A stretch of DNA of 64,000 nt from assembly GCF_019443445.1 (NCBI RefSeq), contig NZ_CP080378.1, forward strand, positions 2,356,001 through 2,420,000, written 5' to 3'. Of the stretch, positions 48,597-56,318 are shown piece by piece; the first letter of the stretch is position 1, and each line of letters begins with the position of its first letter. The notes beneath the pieces were generated by a model. It saw only the letters and a program-made list of their open reading frames with translations. It was not told the origin of the DNA and searched no databases. Both the position numbers and the translations under genes were made by a program. Source of the stretch: Massilia sp. PAMC28688 (GTDB lineage: Bacteria > Pseudomonadota > Gammaproteobacteria > Burkholderiales > Burkholderiaceae_D).

Positions 48597-49619
48597 ATGA
48601 AATGTCTTACCCTTGGATGTACCCTGGCCCTGGCCTTAACGGCAGCGTCGGGCCAGGAAAATGTCGTTCCCTCAGCAAGCCAGTCGCAGGGTCAGGATGC
48701 GACGGCGGAAGTTGCCAGTGGCACCGTCACCGTGATCGGCCAGCGTCCCGGCCCAGGTTTGTGGAAGGTGAGCAAAGGCGACAATGTGCTGTGGATTTTC
48801 GGTGTGTACAGCCCGCTGCCCACCAAGATGGAATGGCGCTCCCAGCAGGTCGAGGCCGCGATTGCCCAGTCACAGGAATACCTGCCGCAGCCCGGGGGCG
48901 GCGTATCCGTCGGCATCTTCAAGGGCTTGACCTTGCTGCCTCATGTGTTTGGTCTGAAGAAGAATCCCGACGGCGCGACCTTGCAGCAAGTGCTGCCGCC
49001 GGATGTGTATGGCCGCTGGAGCGTACTGAAGGCCAAATACATCGGTGAGAATGCAGGAATCGAGCGCGAGCGGCCATTTTTCGCCGCGCAAACACTGCTG
49101 CGCACGGGTCTCCAGCGCGCGGGCTTATCCAATGGCAGGGAGGTGACGAAAACGATCAGCGCGCTGGTTAAAAAGCATCAGGTCAAGGTAACGCCCGTCT
49201 TCATCAAGATCGACGCGGCCGATCCGGCGCAAATGATGAAAGACTTCAAGAAGTCGCCCATGAACGATGTGGCCTGCTTTACCGAAACGCTGAACCGGAT
49301 CGAGGGCGACATCGGCGCCATGCACGCACGGGCAAACGCCTGGGCCCGCGGCACCTTGTCGGCCATTGAAAAGCTCAGCTATGCCGACCGTGAACTGCCT
49401 TGCGACAAGGCGATGCGGGAAAACGAGGCCATCAAGAACATGGCTGCGTTCAAGGATCTTGATGAGCGCATCCGGAACTTGTGGATGGCCAACGCCGAGC
49501 GCGCCCTGACGCAGAACAAATCCACCTTCGCCGTCTTGCGGATGCAAACCATCCTGGACGAAAAAGGCTATCTGGCGGCACTGGAAGCGAAGGGTTACCA
49601 GGTCGAGCGTCCCGAATAA
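48597..49619 (+). CDS. TraB/GumN-family protein
   Basis: 340 residues with a short signal peptide (MKCLTLGCTLALALTAASG). The segment GLWKVSKGDNVLWIFGVYSPLP matches the conserved start of the TraB/GumN fold, in which the Gly-x-x-His/Tyr strand can form part of a Tiki-like metalloprotease site. Here the expected histidine after FG is replaced (FGVYSPLP), so the protein may lack that activity. Two Cys at the C-terminal half may form a disulfide. Role unknown. Confidence 0.75.
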   Translation: MKCLTLGCTLALALTAASGQENVVPSASQSQGQDATAEVASGTVTVIGQRPGPGLWKVSKGDNVLWIFGVYSPLPTKMEWRSQQVEAAIAQSQEYLPQPGGGVSVGIFKGLTLLPHVFGLKKNPDGATLQQVLPPDVYGRWSVLKAKYIGENAGIERERPFFAAQTLLRTGLQRAGLSNGREVTKTISALVKKHQVKVTPVFIKIDAADPAQMMKDFKKSPMNDVACFTETLNRIEGDIGAMHARANAWARGTLSAIEKLSYADRELPCDKAMRENEAIKNMAAFKDLDERIRNLWMANAERALTQNKSTFAVLRMQTILDEKGYLAALEAKGYQVERPE

Positions 49620-49838
49620 GAGCCCAAAATATGCATGCTGCAAATTCGGCAAAACCGAGGCTGTGTACATGGGAAGTTGGATGAAATGCGGAAGGTGGCA
49701 GCGATTGCCTTCTTCTGCTTTGCACCCCCTATGCAAGGGAAAAAAGCTGCCTATAGTGAGAAGGCGGGCAGGTTTTTTTACCGCCGCCCGGGATATGCAT
49801 ATCGCATACCGGATCACATGCACACCAAGGGGAAGAAC

Positions 49839-50261
49839 ATGAAAAAGCTGTTGATGATGATGCTGCTGGGCGCTGTTGCCGTGCCCGCGCTCGCGCAGGA
49901 CCTGACTGCGCCGCAAGAAGTGACGGTGCGCGGCTACCAGATCGATTTGCCCGTCAAGACCTACCGCCTGTTTGCCGAAGAGTTCGGGCAGTACAAGGGC
50001 GGCTATGATCTGTCCAATGGCCAGTCGATGGTGATGGCCCAGACTGGCCGCCGCATGTACGCCAAGGTTGGCGAAGGCCAATTTCATGAACTCGTTGCCG
50101 CCTCGCCTGGGGTATTCGTGGCACGCGACCGCACCTTGAAAATCACGCTGCAGCACGACAAGTTCGGCGCCGTGACGGGCGAACTGCTCATGGTCCCGCC
50201 AAACGCCAGTATGGCCGCCAACACCCCACTCATCAGCATGCGCATGGTTGCTGCGCGCTAG
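49839..50261 (+). CDS. Small periplasmic protein, unknown function
   Basis: 140 residues with a signal peptide MKKLLMMMLLGAVAVPALAQ. GGGGAA lies before the ATG at 49839, which decides the start over a longer out-of-context frame. The mature part (LTAPQEVTVRGYQIDLPVKTYRLFAEEFGQYKGGYDLSNGQSMVMAQTGRRMYA) is beta-rich, with a repeated strand-turn pattern that I also associate with short hypothetical proteins of Oxalobacteraceae. No domain recognised. Confidence 0.68.
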   Translation: MKKLLMMMLLGAVAVPALAQDLTAPQEVTVRGYQIDLPVKTYRLFAEEFGQYKGGYDLSNGQSMVMAQTGRRMYAKVGEGQFHELVAASPGVFVARDRTLKITLQHDKFGAVTGELLMVPPNASMAANTPLISMRMVAAR

Positions 50262-50493
50262 TCAAACCCGTCCCTCCCGCCGCGGCTGCCCAGCCGGACC
50301 AGCGTTCCGCGCCTTGCAGTACACGGCAGGAGACGGTTCTATTCCTGCCCTTTCCGATCACGCACAGCCGGGATGCCACTGCCGGTCCATTCGTGCGCAA
50401 GAACGCTCACGCCCCGGCGCCCTGAGCGCATGGCCGACGCCGCTTCTGATGTCCCTTGCTGCAATGCGGATGCTCGTTTCCCACGTTAGAAAT

Positions 50494-50523
50494 TTGTCAA
50501 ACCGCGGCTTACGCGCGTAGAAT
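50494..50523 (+). promoter_or_regulatory. Promoter of tRNA-Gly
   Basis: TTGTCA (50494-50499) and TAGAAT (50518-50523) are separated by 18 bases, about ten bases before the tRNA 5' end, as expected for a stable-RNA promoter. Confidence 0.65.
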
Positions 50524-50532
50524 ACGCGTGAC

Positions 50533-50606
50533 GCGGGTGTAGCTCAATGGTAGAGCAGAAGCTTCCCAAGCTTACGACGAGGGTTCGATTCCCTTCACCC
50601 GCTCCA
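50533..50606 (+). tRNA. tRNA-Gly, anticodon CCC
   Basis: Complete cloverleaf with encoded CCA. The acceptor stem is GCGGGTG/CACCCGC, the D stem GCTC/GAGC and the T arm GAGGG-TTCGATT-CCCTT. The anticodon loop is TTCCCAA, giving CCC. Position 27-43 of the anticodon stem is a G-A mismatch. Its 3' half (50561-50606) is duplicated exactly at 58570-58615, marking it as an integration site. Confidence 0.96.
50561..50606 (+). repeat. attL: 46-bp 3' half of tRNA-Gly
   Basis: Exact 46-bp match to 58570-58615, starting in the anticodon stem and ending with CCA. The flanking bases differ on both sides of each copy, so the match ends sharply, as expected for attachment-site cores of tRNA-targeting integrases. 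Confidence 0.92.
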
Positions 50607-50755
50607 TAGGAGAGAGCGGGTGGTTTTTGGCTTCCTCGCGCTCCACAAAACTCAACGCGCTCCACAAAACTCCCACTGACATCTCCCGGGGGGGCGGCTT
50701 GAGTGCTCTCTCGGACCTATGCCGTGGTATATTGGTTGTCCAAGTGAAATGATGC

Positions 50756-50784
50756 TTGACCTATCCCCAACAACCCTGCATAGT
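50756..50784 (+). promoter_or_regulatory. Promoter of the toxin-antitoxin-like operon
   Basis: TTGACC (50756-50761) and CATAGT (50779-50784) are separated by 17 bases. Just downstream, ATAAC and GTTAT (50793-50808) form a small inverted repeat before the ATG at 50814, a possible operator for the XRE-type antitoxin. Confidence 0.5.
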
Positions 50785-50813
50785 CTTTGCACATAACCTA
50801 AAAGTTATATACA

Positions 50814-51221
50814 ATGGTCAGCCTCCTCCTCACACCATCCGCGCAAAACGATTTAGAAGAGTTATGGGATGTTGATGAGGACAGCGCTGCGGAAATTGAG
50901 ACGGCGCTGGAGGAAATTTCGTGCGACGCGACGCTGATGAGTCGCTTGACTGAGCGGCGCTTCCGCAACGTTGATACGCCGGCCTTTGATGCAGATAGAT
51001 TTGTTAGCTTATGGCAAAAAGGTTTGAACCTCTACCGTCTAAAATTCTGGGACTGGCAGGGCAGCGTGGTTCCGTATCGTGTAATCTACGCTCACAACCC
51101 GACAACAGACACGATGTATGTTCTAGCGGTCGTTTCAAGGGACTTTAATTATGATATCCAACACCCAATTGTCACCAGAGTTCGCGCAGAGTACGAGCGG
51201 CTGGGTCTTCCAAGTTACTGA
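50814..51221 (+). CDS. RelE/ParE/HigB-like toxin
   Basis: 135 residues. The RelE-fold pattern is visible: LLLTPSAQNDLEELWDVDEDSAAEIETALEEI (N-terminal helices), then strands LYRLKFWDWQGSVVPYRVIYAHNP and MYVLAVVSRDFNYD. RelE-type toxins cut mRNA on the ribosome; ParE-type poison gyrase. Which applies is unclear. It comes first in the operon, one base before the XRE gene, a toxin-first order like HigBA. It lies just inside attL. Confidence 0.78.
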   Translation: MVSLLLTPSAQNDLEELWDVDEDSAAEIETALEEISCDATLMSRLTERRFRNVDTPAFDADRFVSLWQKGLNLYRLKFWDWQGSVVPYRVIYAHNPTTDTMYVLAVVSRDFNYDIQHPIVTRVRAEYERLGLPSY

Positions 51222-51222
51222 C

Positions 51223-51633
51223 ATGTCGGCCAAGACGGTAACTGGCCTTATGTACACCAAAGTTACGTTCGATATGGCGCCGCCGGCAGCGACTCACTCT
51301 ACCCATGGGGTCTCGATCGGCGCACTCGTTTCGCAACGGGAGAAAGATCCGCGAAAGGCAGCGGCTTATGCTCGTGCTCGCCAAAAGATTGCAGGTCGTT
51401 TGGCAGGTGAAGAGCCTAGCTTAGCTCAGTTGCGCCTTGCGAAAGGGATGTCACAATCTCAACTGGCGGAAGCCATGGGCAAGAAGCAGCCGTACGTAGC
51501 GCGACTAGAGAGCGGAAGTAATGACGTTCAAATGTCAACAATTGAGGCCATCGCTAAAGCCCTTGCCCTTCCTGCTGCGGATGTCTTTGTGGCAGTGAGC
51601 TCAGCTCGTCGCAAACAGGAAGAGCAAGCATGA
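51223..51633 (+). CDS. XRE-family antitoxin/transcriptional regulator
   Basis: 136 residues. The C-terminal HTH_XRE domain (about residues 85-130) reads LAQLRLAKGMSQSQLAEAMGKKQPYVARLE and TIEAIAKALALPAADVFV. The N-terminal part probably binds the upstream RelE-like toxin. The ATG at 51223 follows the toxin stop by one base; an upstream in-frame start inside the toxin gene is rejected. Its stop overlaps the start of the third gene (ATGA). Confidence 0.82.
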   Translation: MSAKTVTGLMYTKVTFDMAPPAATHSTHGVSIGALVSQREKDPRKAAAYARARQKIAGRLAGEEPSLAQLRLAKGMSQSQLAEAMGKKQPYVARLESGSNDVQMSTIEAIAKALALPAADVFVAVSSARRKQEEQA

Positions 51634-52094
51634 GCTACTTCTGCCCACGCTTCATTCATACGTTGTACTGCGACGACGTTAGGCAGGAGGTCGGCGGCAA
51701 AATGACTTTCGTGGGGGCGTATCAGAGTCAAATGCTCGCAGAGCAGCCAGGGGAGTTGACATTACCCAAACTGTGCATTGTACTAACTGCGCAGACTCCA
51801 CACGAGCAGCCGTTCCAGAAGATGCTGATTAAGCTCTTTCGAGATGACGAGATTTTGCAGCAGATGGATGTGCCCGTTATGGAGCAGTTGCCTGTAAACG
51901 TTTCCGATGGCAGGCCCGCGAACTTTGATGTCCGGGGCATAATTATTACTTTACAAGGTTTAAAGTTCGAAAAAAGTGCCGTTCTTCGCATTCAAGTTGA
52001 GACAGAAGCCGAGGTCCTGTCGGCCCCTGGTTTTCAAGTCACGCTTAAAAACGAGGGGGCCACCCAGGCTAGCCAGGATCAAGTTATTTCGTAG
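51630..52094 (+). CDS. Third gene of the toxin-antitoxin-like operon (DUF6941-like?)
   Basis: 154 residues, no signal peptide or membrane segment. The N-terminal YCDDVRQEVGGKMTFVGAYQSQM resembles a small family I recall as DUF6941 (C-D-D-x-R-x-E-x-x-G-K), with LPKLCIVLTAQTP next. The rest is a likely all-beta domain. Translation is coupled to the antitoxin (ATGA overlap). Function unknown; it could be an accessory regulator, chaperone or unrelated cargo. It converges with the integrase, overlapping by 11 bases. Confidence 0.65.
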   Translation: MSYFCPRFIHTLYCDDVRQEVGGKMTFVGAYQSQMLAEQPGELTLPKLCIVLTAQTPHEQPFQKMLIKLFRDDEILQQMDVPVMEQLPVNVSDGRPANFDVRGIIITLQGLKFEKSAVLRIQVETEAEVLSAPGFQVTLKNEGATQASQDQVIS

Positions 52095-52875
52095 GGTCCA
52101 CGATCTTCCCCCTGCGCAGGTAGTGTCTCTGCGTTGTCTTCACACTGTCATGTCCAAGCAGATCGCTGGCGGCCTGGTCGCCGCGATCGTCAGACGTGTC
52201 ATCTGCGGCTTTCGCCCGCAAATCGTAAAACCAAAACGCTTTGATGTCCTGGGCCAGCGCCGGTGTCGCCGCGGCCGCGTCGTCGCGCGCGCGGTCGAAG
52301 TGGTTGCGCAGTACGGCTGGCGTCATGCGCTTCCCATGCATGTTGACCAGTAGCGCCGCAGTGACGATGTTGTAGCCGGCCTTCCGTTCCTCGATGCGCT
52401 TCACCAGCTCGGCCAGGCGGCCGCTGATCACGATACGCAGCGGTTGCTTGGTCTTCTCCTGCGTGACGATAAGATGCCCCTCGATAATGTCGTGCTCGGT
52501 CATGCGCAGCGCGTCAGCAGGGCGCTGGCCGGTGAGGTAGGCCAGGTCCATGGCGTCGCGCAGCGGCGCGCTGGCGTGCTTGTACACGGCCGCATAGACG
52601 GCGTCCGTGATGTAGACGGTCCGCTTGGCCAGCGAATACCCTTTGATGCCTTCGCACGGGTTGGGGAGGTCGGTATAGCCCCAGCCGCGCGCATGGTTCC
52701 ACATCGTCGAGAAGAGGCGCTTGCAGCGGTTTGCCGTCGTCGGCTTGTCGCTGTGGTCGTCCAGGAACTGGCGAATGTGCATCGGCTTGATCTGGCCCAG
52801 GGGCGCTGTACCTCGACCTGGCGAAAGCGAAAACGCCAGAAGACCGTTTCGAGCTCCTGATTGAGCACGTCGCAA
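52084..52875 (-). pseudogene. Tyrosine recombinase (phage integrase) with lost/chimeric N-terminus
   Basis: The catalytic domain is present: first Arg in LAYLTGQRPADALRM, YDLRAKAADDTSD (box II Arg; the usual His is Tyr), and LLGHDSVKTTQRHYLRRG with His and nucleophile Tyr. The core-binding part starts at IKPMHIRQFLDDHSDKP. The first about 25 residues are Arg/Ser/Gly-rich and are read antisense to a phage protein that crosses the same DNA, so the true arm-binding N-terminus is gone. At 263 residues it is about 70-100 short. A deletion joining two parts of the prophage near 52800 explains this. Confidence 0.8.
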
Positions 52876-53135
52876 AGCTGTCCTTCGACATGCACACCAT
52901 GAAAGGGAATATGCAGGCCAGCAACCAGATGAACAAGATGATGCTGGATGGGCAGGAGCAGCTGGCCTCCCTGATTAAGAAGCTCGACGTGGACAAGATC
53001 GTAGAGCTGATTGCTGCGGTCGACAACATGAAGGGTGGCGTGCGGGTGCTGGGCTGGCTCGAGCGGCCGGCCAAGTGGGTCGCGGCCATCGGCGCGGCGG
53101 TGGCGGTCATCTACTCGATCTGGAATCCCAAATGA
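52800..53135 (+). pseudogene. 5'-truncated phage membrane protein of the lysis region
   Basis: The frame is open from 52791 with coherent coding (ALYLDLAKAKTPEDRFELLIEHVAKL) but no start until an internal ATG at 52890 (81 residues). The C-terminus is a transmembrane helix (WVAAIGAAVAVIYSIWN). The 5' part was lost at the junction that also truncated the integrase. Its stop overlaps the endolysin start (ATGA), as in phage lysis cassettes. Confidence 0.7.
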
Positions 53136-53668
53136 AGATTATCGACGACCTGATCGCCCGAGAGGGCGAGTACAGCGCGCACCCGGCGGATCGCGGCGGC
53201 CCCACGCGCTGGGGGATCACCGAGGCGGTGGCGCGCCAGCGTGGCTACGCCGGCGACATGCGCGCGCTCCCGCGTGAGTTCGCCGCCGCCGTCTACACGC
53301 ACGACTACATCAACAAGCCCGGCTTCGGCCTGGTGCTGGCCGTGTCGCAGATCATTGGCGAGGAAATGATCGATACCGGTGTGAACATGGGCGTGAGCCT
53401 GCCCGGCGCCTGGCTGCAGCGAATCCTCAACGCTATGAATCAGGAAGCCCGGCTGTTCCCGGACCTGGTGGTTGACGGCGCAATCGGGCCGGCGACGATC
53501 TCGGCGCTGCGCTCGGTGCTGGCAAAGCGGGGCTACTCCGGCGAGGTGGTCATTGCGCGCGCGCTGAACTGCCTGCAGGGCGCCCGCTACCTGGAGATCA
53601 CCGAAAAGCGCGCGGCGAATGAGGCGTTCTTCTATGGATGGATGCTCAACCGCGTGGGAATCGCATGA
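53132..53668 (+). CDS. GH108-family phage endolysin (N-acetylmuramidase)
   Basis: 178 residues. The family start is clear: IIDDLIAREGEYSAHPADRGGPTRWGITEAVAR, with catalytic Glu in REGEYS and the GGPTRWGIT motif. The C-terminal peptidoglycan-binding part includes LVVDGAIGPATISALRSVL. No signal peptide, so export would need a holin. Complete and apparently intact. Start fixed by the ATGA overlap with the preceding gene. Confidence 0.9.
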   Translation: MKIIDDLIAREGEYSAHPADRGGPTRWGITEAVARQRGYAGDMRALPREFAAAVYTHDYINKPGFGLVLAVSQIIGEEMIDTGVNMGVSLPGAWLQRILNAMNQEARLFPDLVVDGAIGPATISALRSVLAKRGYSGEVVIARALNCLQGARYLEITEKRAANEAFFYGWMLNRVGIA

Positions 53669-53793
53669 CCTGGCTCACGCACGGCATCGCCGTCCTGTTC
53701 GGCATCTGGGTCGGTATCGCCTTCGCGCTGTGGGCGGTCGACATGGCCCCGGACGCAATCAGCAAAATTCTCACTCACACCCCGAAAGGTTAA
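53665..53793 (+). CDS. Small membrane protein of the lysis cassette
   Basis: 42 residues with one transmembrane helix (GIAVLFGIWVGIAFALWAV). ATG overlaps the endolysin stop by four bases and the next gene starts two bases after its stop. Position suggests a spanin- or holin-like accessory, but the sequence is not diagnostic. Confidence 0.6.
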   Translation: MTWLTHGIAVLFGIWVGIAFALWAVDMAPDAISKILTHTPKG

Positions 53794-53795
53794 TC

Positions 53796-54130
53796 ATGGC
53801 ACCACTTATCACCCTGGCACTTAAGTTGGCCCCGTTCGCCCCGGGCATTCTCAAACTGATCACCGGCAACGACAAGGCCAGCGAGGTGGCCACCCACGTG
53901 ATCGATATCGCCAAGGTAGTGACCGGCGCGAAGGAACCGGATAACGCGGTGGCCATCATCAAGGAAGATCCGATTCTCGCGCTGCAGTTCAAGCTGGCCA
54001 TGGAAGATCGCCATCAAGCGCTGGCGAACATGTACCTGGTGGACACGCAGAACGCCCGGGCCCGTGACGTGCAGCTCGCCTTGGCTGGCCAGAAGAACCA
54101 CCGCGCCAACGCCCTGGCCGCCGGCCCCCC
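53796..54130 (+). pseudogene. Phage holin-like (3TM) gene, N-terminal half, interrupted by an IS
   Basis: Starts APLITLALKLAPFAPGILKLITGNDKASEVATHV and continues to QLALAGQKNHRANALAA, the soluble half of a phage protein that I associate with 3TM holin-like families. At 54131 an IS3 element begins, and the frame then ends at 54143 with foreign residues. The C-terminal membrane half resumes after the IS at 55725 in the same frame. Confidence 0.82.
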
Positions 54131-54191
54131 TGTGCCAATATAACTTGAGACACCTACCCGATTAATTTAGAGTACAGCAGTAGGTCCCCAA

Positions 54192-54653
54192 ATGCACAAC
54201 CGAAAGCATCAAATTAGCACTCCAGTAGCTCCCCCGGACACCACCGACGTGTCGCCTTCCGAAGCGCAACGGCCAGACCCCGAGGTCGTCCCCACTGCCA
54301 AGCGGCGCGCTTTTTCCAAGGCCGAGAAACTGCGCATTCTGGCCGCCGCTGACGCCTGCGTGGCGCCCGGCGACATCGGCGCGTTGCTGCGTCGGGAAGG
54401 CATCTACTCGTCCCACCTGGCGACGTGGCGCAAGCAGCGTCAAGCTGCAGGCGAGGTCGCCGCTCTGGAGCGCAAGCGCGGCCCGAAAGCTGATCCCGCT
54501 GCCGCCCAGACGCGGCGCGTGCTGGAGCTGGAAAAAGAAGTAGAACGCCTGCGCGCGAAGCTGGTCAAGGCCGACTTGATTATCGACGTCCAAAAAAAAC
54601 TTTCCACTCTGCTGGGTCTGAGCACCAGCGACACACCGAGCGAGCCGAAGTGA
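54192..54653 (+). CDS. IS3 transposase OrfA
   Basis: 153-residue HTH protein (RRAFSKAEKLRILAAADACVAPGDIGALLRREGIYSSHLATWR) ending in a leucine-zipper-like helix (LELEKEVERLRAKLVKAD). It binds the IS ends. An A8 run (54592-54599) near its 3' end is a candidate -1 frameshift site to make OrfAB. Confidence 0.88.
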   Translation: MHNRKHQISTPVAPPDTTDVSPSEAQRPDPEVVPTAKRRAFSKAEKLRILAAADACVAPGDIGALLRREGIYSSHLATWRKQRQAAGEVAALERKRGPKADPAAAQTRRVLELEKEVERLRAKLVKADLIIDVQKKLSTLLGLSTSDTPSEPK

Positions 54654-55669
54654 TTAATGCCGCCAACAGCCTGGGTGAGCAGGTCGGCCTGGCCGCTGCG
54701 TGTCGCGCCTTGCGTCTGCCACGCAGCGCCCTGTATCGCGACCGCGCCGCGCGCCACATCTGCCTGTTGCCGCCCCCTGTCGCGACAGCACCAGCGAGGC
54801 GGCCTCCGCTGGCGCTGTCGGAACTGGAGCGCCGCGTCGTACTTGACGTGCTCAACAGCCCGCGCTTCGCCAATTGCGCGCCTGCAGCCATCCACGCCCA
54901 GTTGCTCGACGAAGGGCGCTATGTGGCCTCGGTACGCACCATGTATCGCTTGCTGCAGGGCTGCGCCGCCGTGCGCGAGCGGCGCAACCAACTACGCCAT
55001 CCAGAGTACGCCAAGCCCGAGCTGCTGGCCGTGGTGCCCAATCAAGTCTGGAGCTGGGACATCACGAAACTGAAGGGGCCGGTCAGAGGAACCTGTTTCC
55101 ATCTGTACGTCATACTCGACATCTTCAGCCGCTACGTCGTCGGCTGGATGGTGGCCGAGCAGGAAACCGCCGAATTGGCCGAGCAACTCATCGCCGACAC
55201 CGCCGCTAAGGAATGCATCTCGCCGGGCGCGCTGACGTTGCATGCCGACCGAGGCAGCAGCATGCGCTCTAAGCCAGTGGCCACGCTGCTGTCCGATCTG
55301 GGCATCGCCAAGTCGCACAGCAGGCCCTACGTCTCCGACGACAACCCGTACTCGGAGGCGCAGTTCAAGACCATGAAGTACCAGCCCGGATTCCCAGCAC
55401 GTTTTGGCTCGCTGGCTGACGCGCGCGCTCACTGCGCCACGTTCTTCACTTGGTACAACCAGCAGCATCGCCATTCCGGCATCGGAATGATGACGCCCGA
55501 GAGCGTCCACACCGGTCGCGCGATCGAAGTACGCAAGCAACGACAAGCCACTCTGGCAGATGCATTCCAGCGCACGCCGAACCGTTTCAAACACCGCATG
55601 CCGCAGCCGCAGAAGCTACCAACGGCAGCATGGATTAACCCACCGGCGATGGAGACGAAAGCTGCCTGA
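54650..55669 (+). CDS. IS3 transposase OrfB (DDE integrase fold)
   Basis: 339 residues. The DDE triad is visible: Asp in WSWDITKLKGP, Asp in LHADRGSSM and Glu in NPYSEAQFKTMKY. An upstream helical region (LAAACRALRLPRSALYR) is the usual IS3 OrfB start. GTG at 54650 overlaps the OrfA stop (GTGA). The -1 frame from the A8 run is open up to this point, so an OrfAB fusion is possible. Confidence 0.9.
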   Translation: MINAANSLGEQVGLAAACRALRLPRSALYRDRAARHICLLPPPVATAPARRPPLALSELERRVVLDVLNSPRFANCAPAAIHAQLLDEGRYVASVRTMYRLLQGCAAVRERRNQLRHPEYAKPELLAVVPNQVWSWDITKLKGPVRGTCFHLYVILDIFSRYVVGWMVAEQETAELAEQLIADTAAKECISPGALTLHADRGSSMRSKPVATLLSDLGIAKSHSRPYVSDDNPYSEAQFKTMKYQPGFPARFGSLADARAHCATFFTWYNQQHRHSGIGMMTPESVHTGRAIEVRKQRQATLADAFQRTPNRFKHRMPQPQKLPTAAWINPPAMETKAA

Positions 55670-55724
55670 GATCCGAGATTTAGACTCTCACCAATTCAAC
55701 CAGGTGTTTCAAAATCATTGACAC

Positions 55725-55922
55725 GCTCCGGGCGCGCTAGTCATCTTCTGCCTGTTTATTGTCGTTTGGCAGAGTGCGATGGATGACTTCGCCAAGGCCA
55801 CGATCACGCTGATCCTGGGGCGCTCACTGGGTTGGATCGAGCAGATCTTCTCGTTCGAGTTCGGCACCACGCGCGGAAGCAAGTCGAAGGACGAGACTAT
55901 CAGCAGACTAAGTGGAAGCTAG
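55725..55922 (+). pseudogene. Phage holin-like gene, C-terminal half
   Basis: In-frame continuation ALVIFCLFIVVWQSAMDDFAKATITLILGRSLGWIEQIFSFEFGTTRG ending SKDETISRLSGS. It holds one or two membrane segments followed by the conserved FEFG(S/T)(S/T)RGS tail. This is the missing 3' part of the gene begun at 53796. Confidence 0.8.
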
Positions 55923-55985
55923 TTTTCAAGGCTTGCTTAGCCTTCAGGAGCACATCAATTTAGTCTCGGACGACTGACTACGGAG

Positions 55986-56294
55986 CTATTCAAACATGTT
56001 AAGGGCTTGTTGCATAGCTCCAGCGTCTGCCTTTACAAATGTGTCCTCAGGGTGATCCCGGAGATGAGCCACTTTGATCGCCAAGAGCTCTTGCAGTTTT
56101 TGTCTCGCAGGTGGGTATTTAGTCGCTAGACCTCCCCACGCGAGAAATCCGTTTGCGCGTCGGAACATCTCCGAAGACAAGTCGTTGCGATTAGGGTTGT
56201 CGTGAAGCCATACGAAATGGCGGAGCGCACCTTCAAAGTCGTTAGCTTCAAAGGCGCTTATTGCTTGTTTGAATACGGCTTTAAGCTCGTGCAT
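55986..56294 (-). CDS. Small acidic helical protein, unknown function
   Basis: 102 residues, no signal peptide. Predicted helical throughout (AVFKQAISAFEANDFEGALRHFVWLHDNP, RQKLQELLAIKVAHLRDHPED), reminiscent of a short TPR-like fold. It lies 24 bp after the secreted Cys-rich protein and is read in the same direction. A role as a cytoplasmic partner or immunity protein of that protein is a guess from order and size. Confidence 0.6.
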   Translation of the reverse strand: MHELKAVFKQAISAFEANDFEGALRHFVWLHDNPNRNDLSSEMFRRANGFLAWGGLATKYPPARQKLQELLAIKVAHLRDHPEDTFVKADAGAMQQALNMFE

Positions 56295-56318
56295 GACCCA
56301 CTCCCCGCCAAAAATAAT

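Larger units (their letters stand above)
54131..55723 (+). mobile_element. IS3-family insertion sequence
   Basis: About 1,593 bp with two overlapping ORFs typical of IS3. The ends carry imperfect inverted repeats: left TGTGCCAATATAACTTGAG, right (reverse complement) TGTCAATGATTTTGAAACA, both followed by CACC. No target duplication is evident by eye. It splits a phage holin-like gene. The two halves of that gene remain in register across it. Confidence 0.86.

Noticed and set aside
50533..50606. G-A mismatch at 27-43 as a sign of a defective tRNA
   Set aside because: I recall the same feature in other betaproteobacterial tRNA-Gly(CCC) genes, and all other stems are intact.
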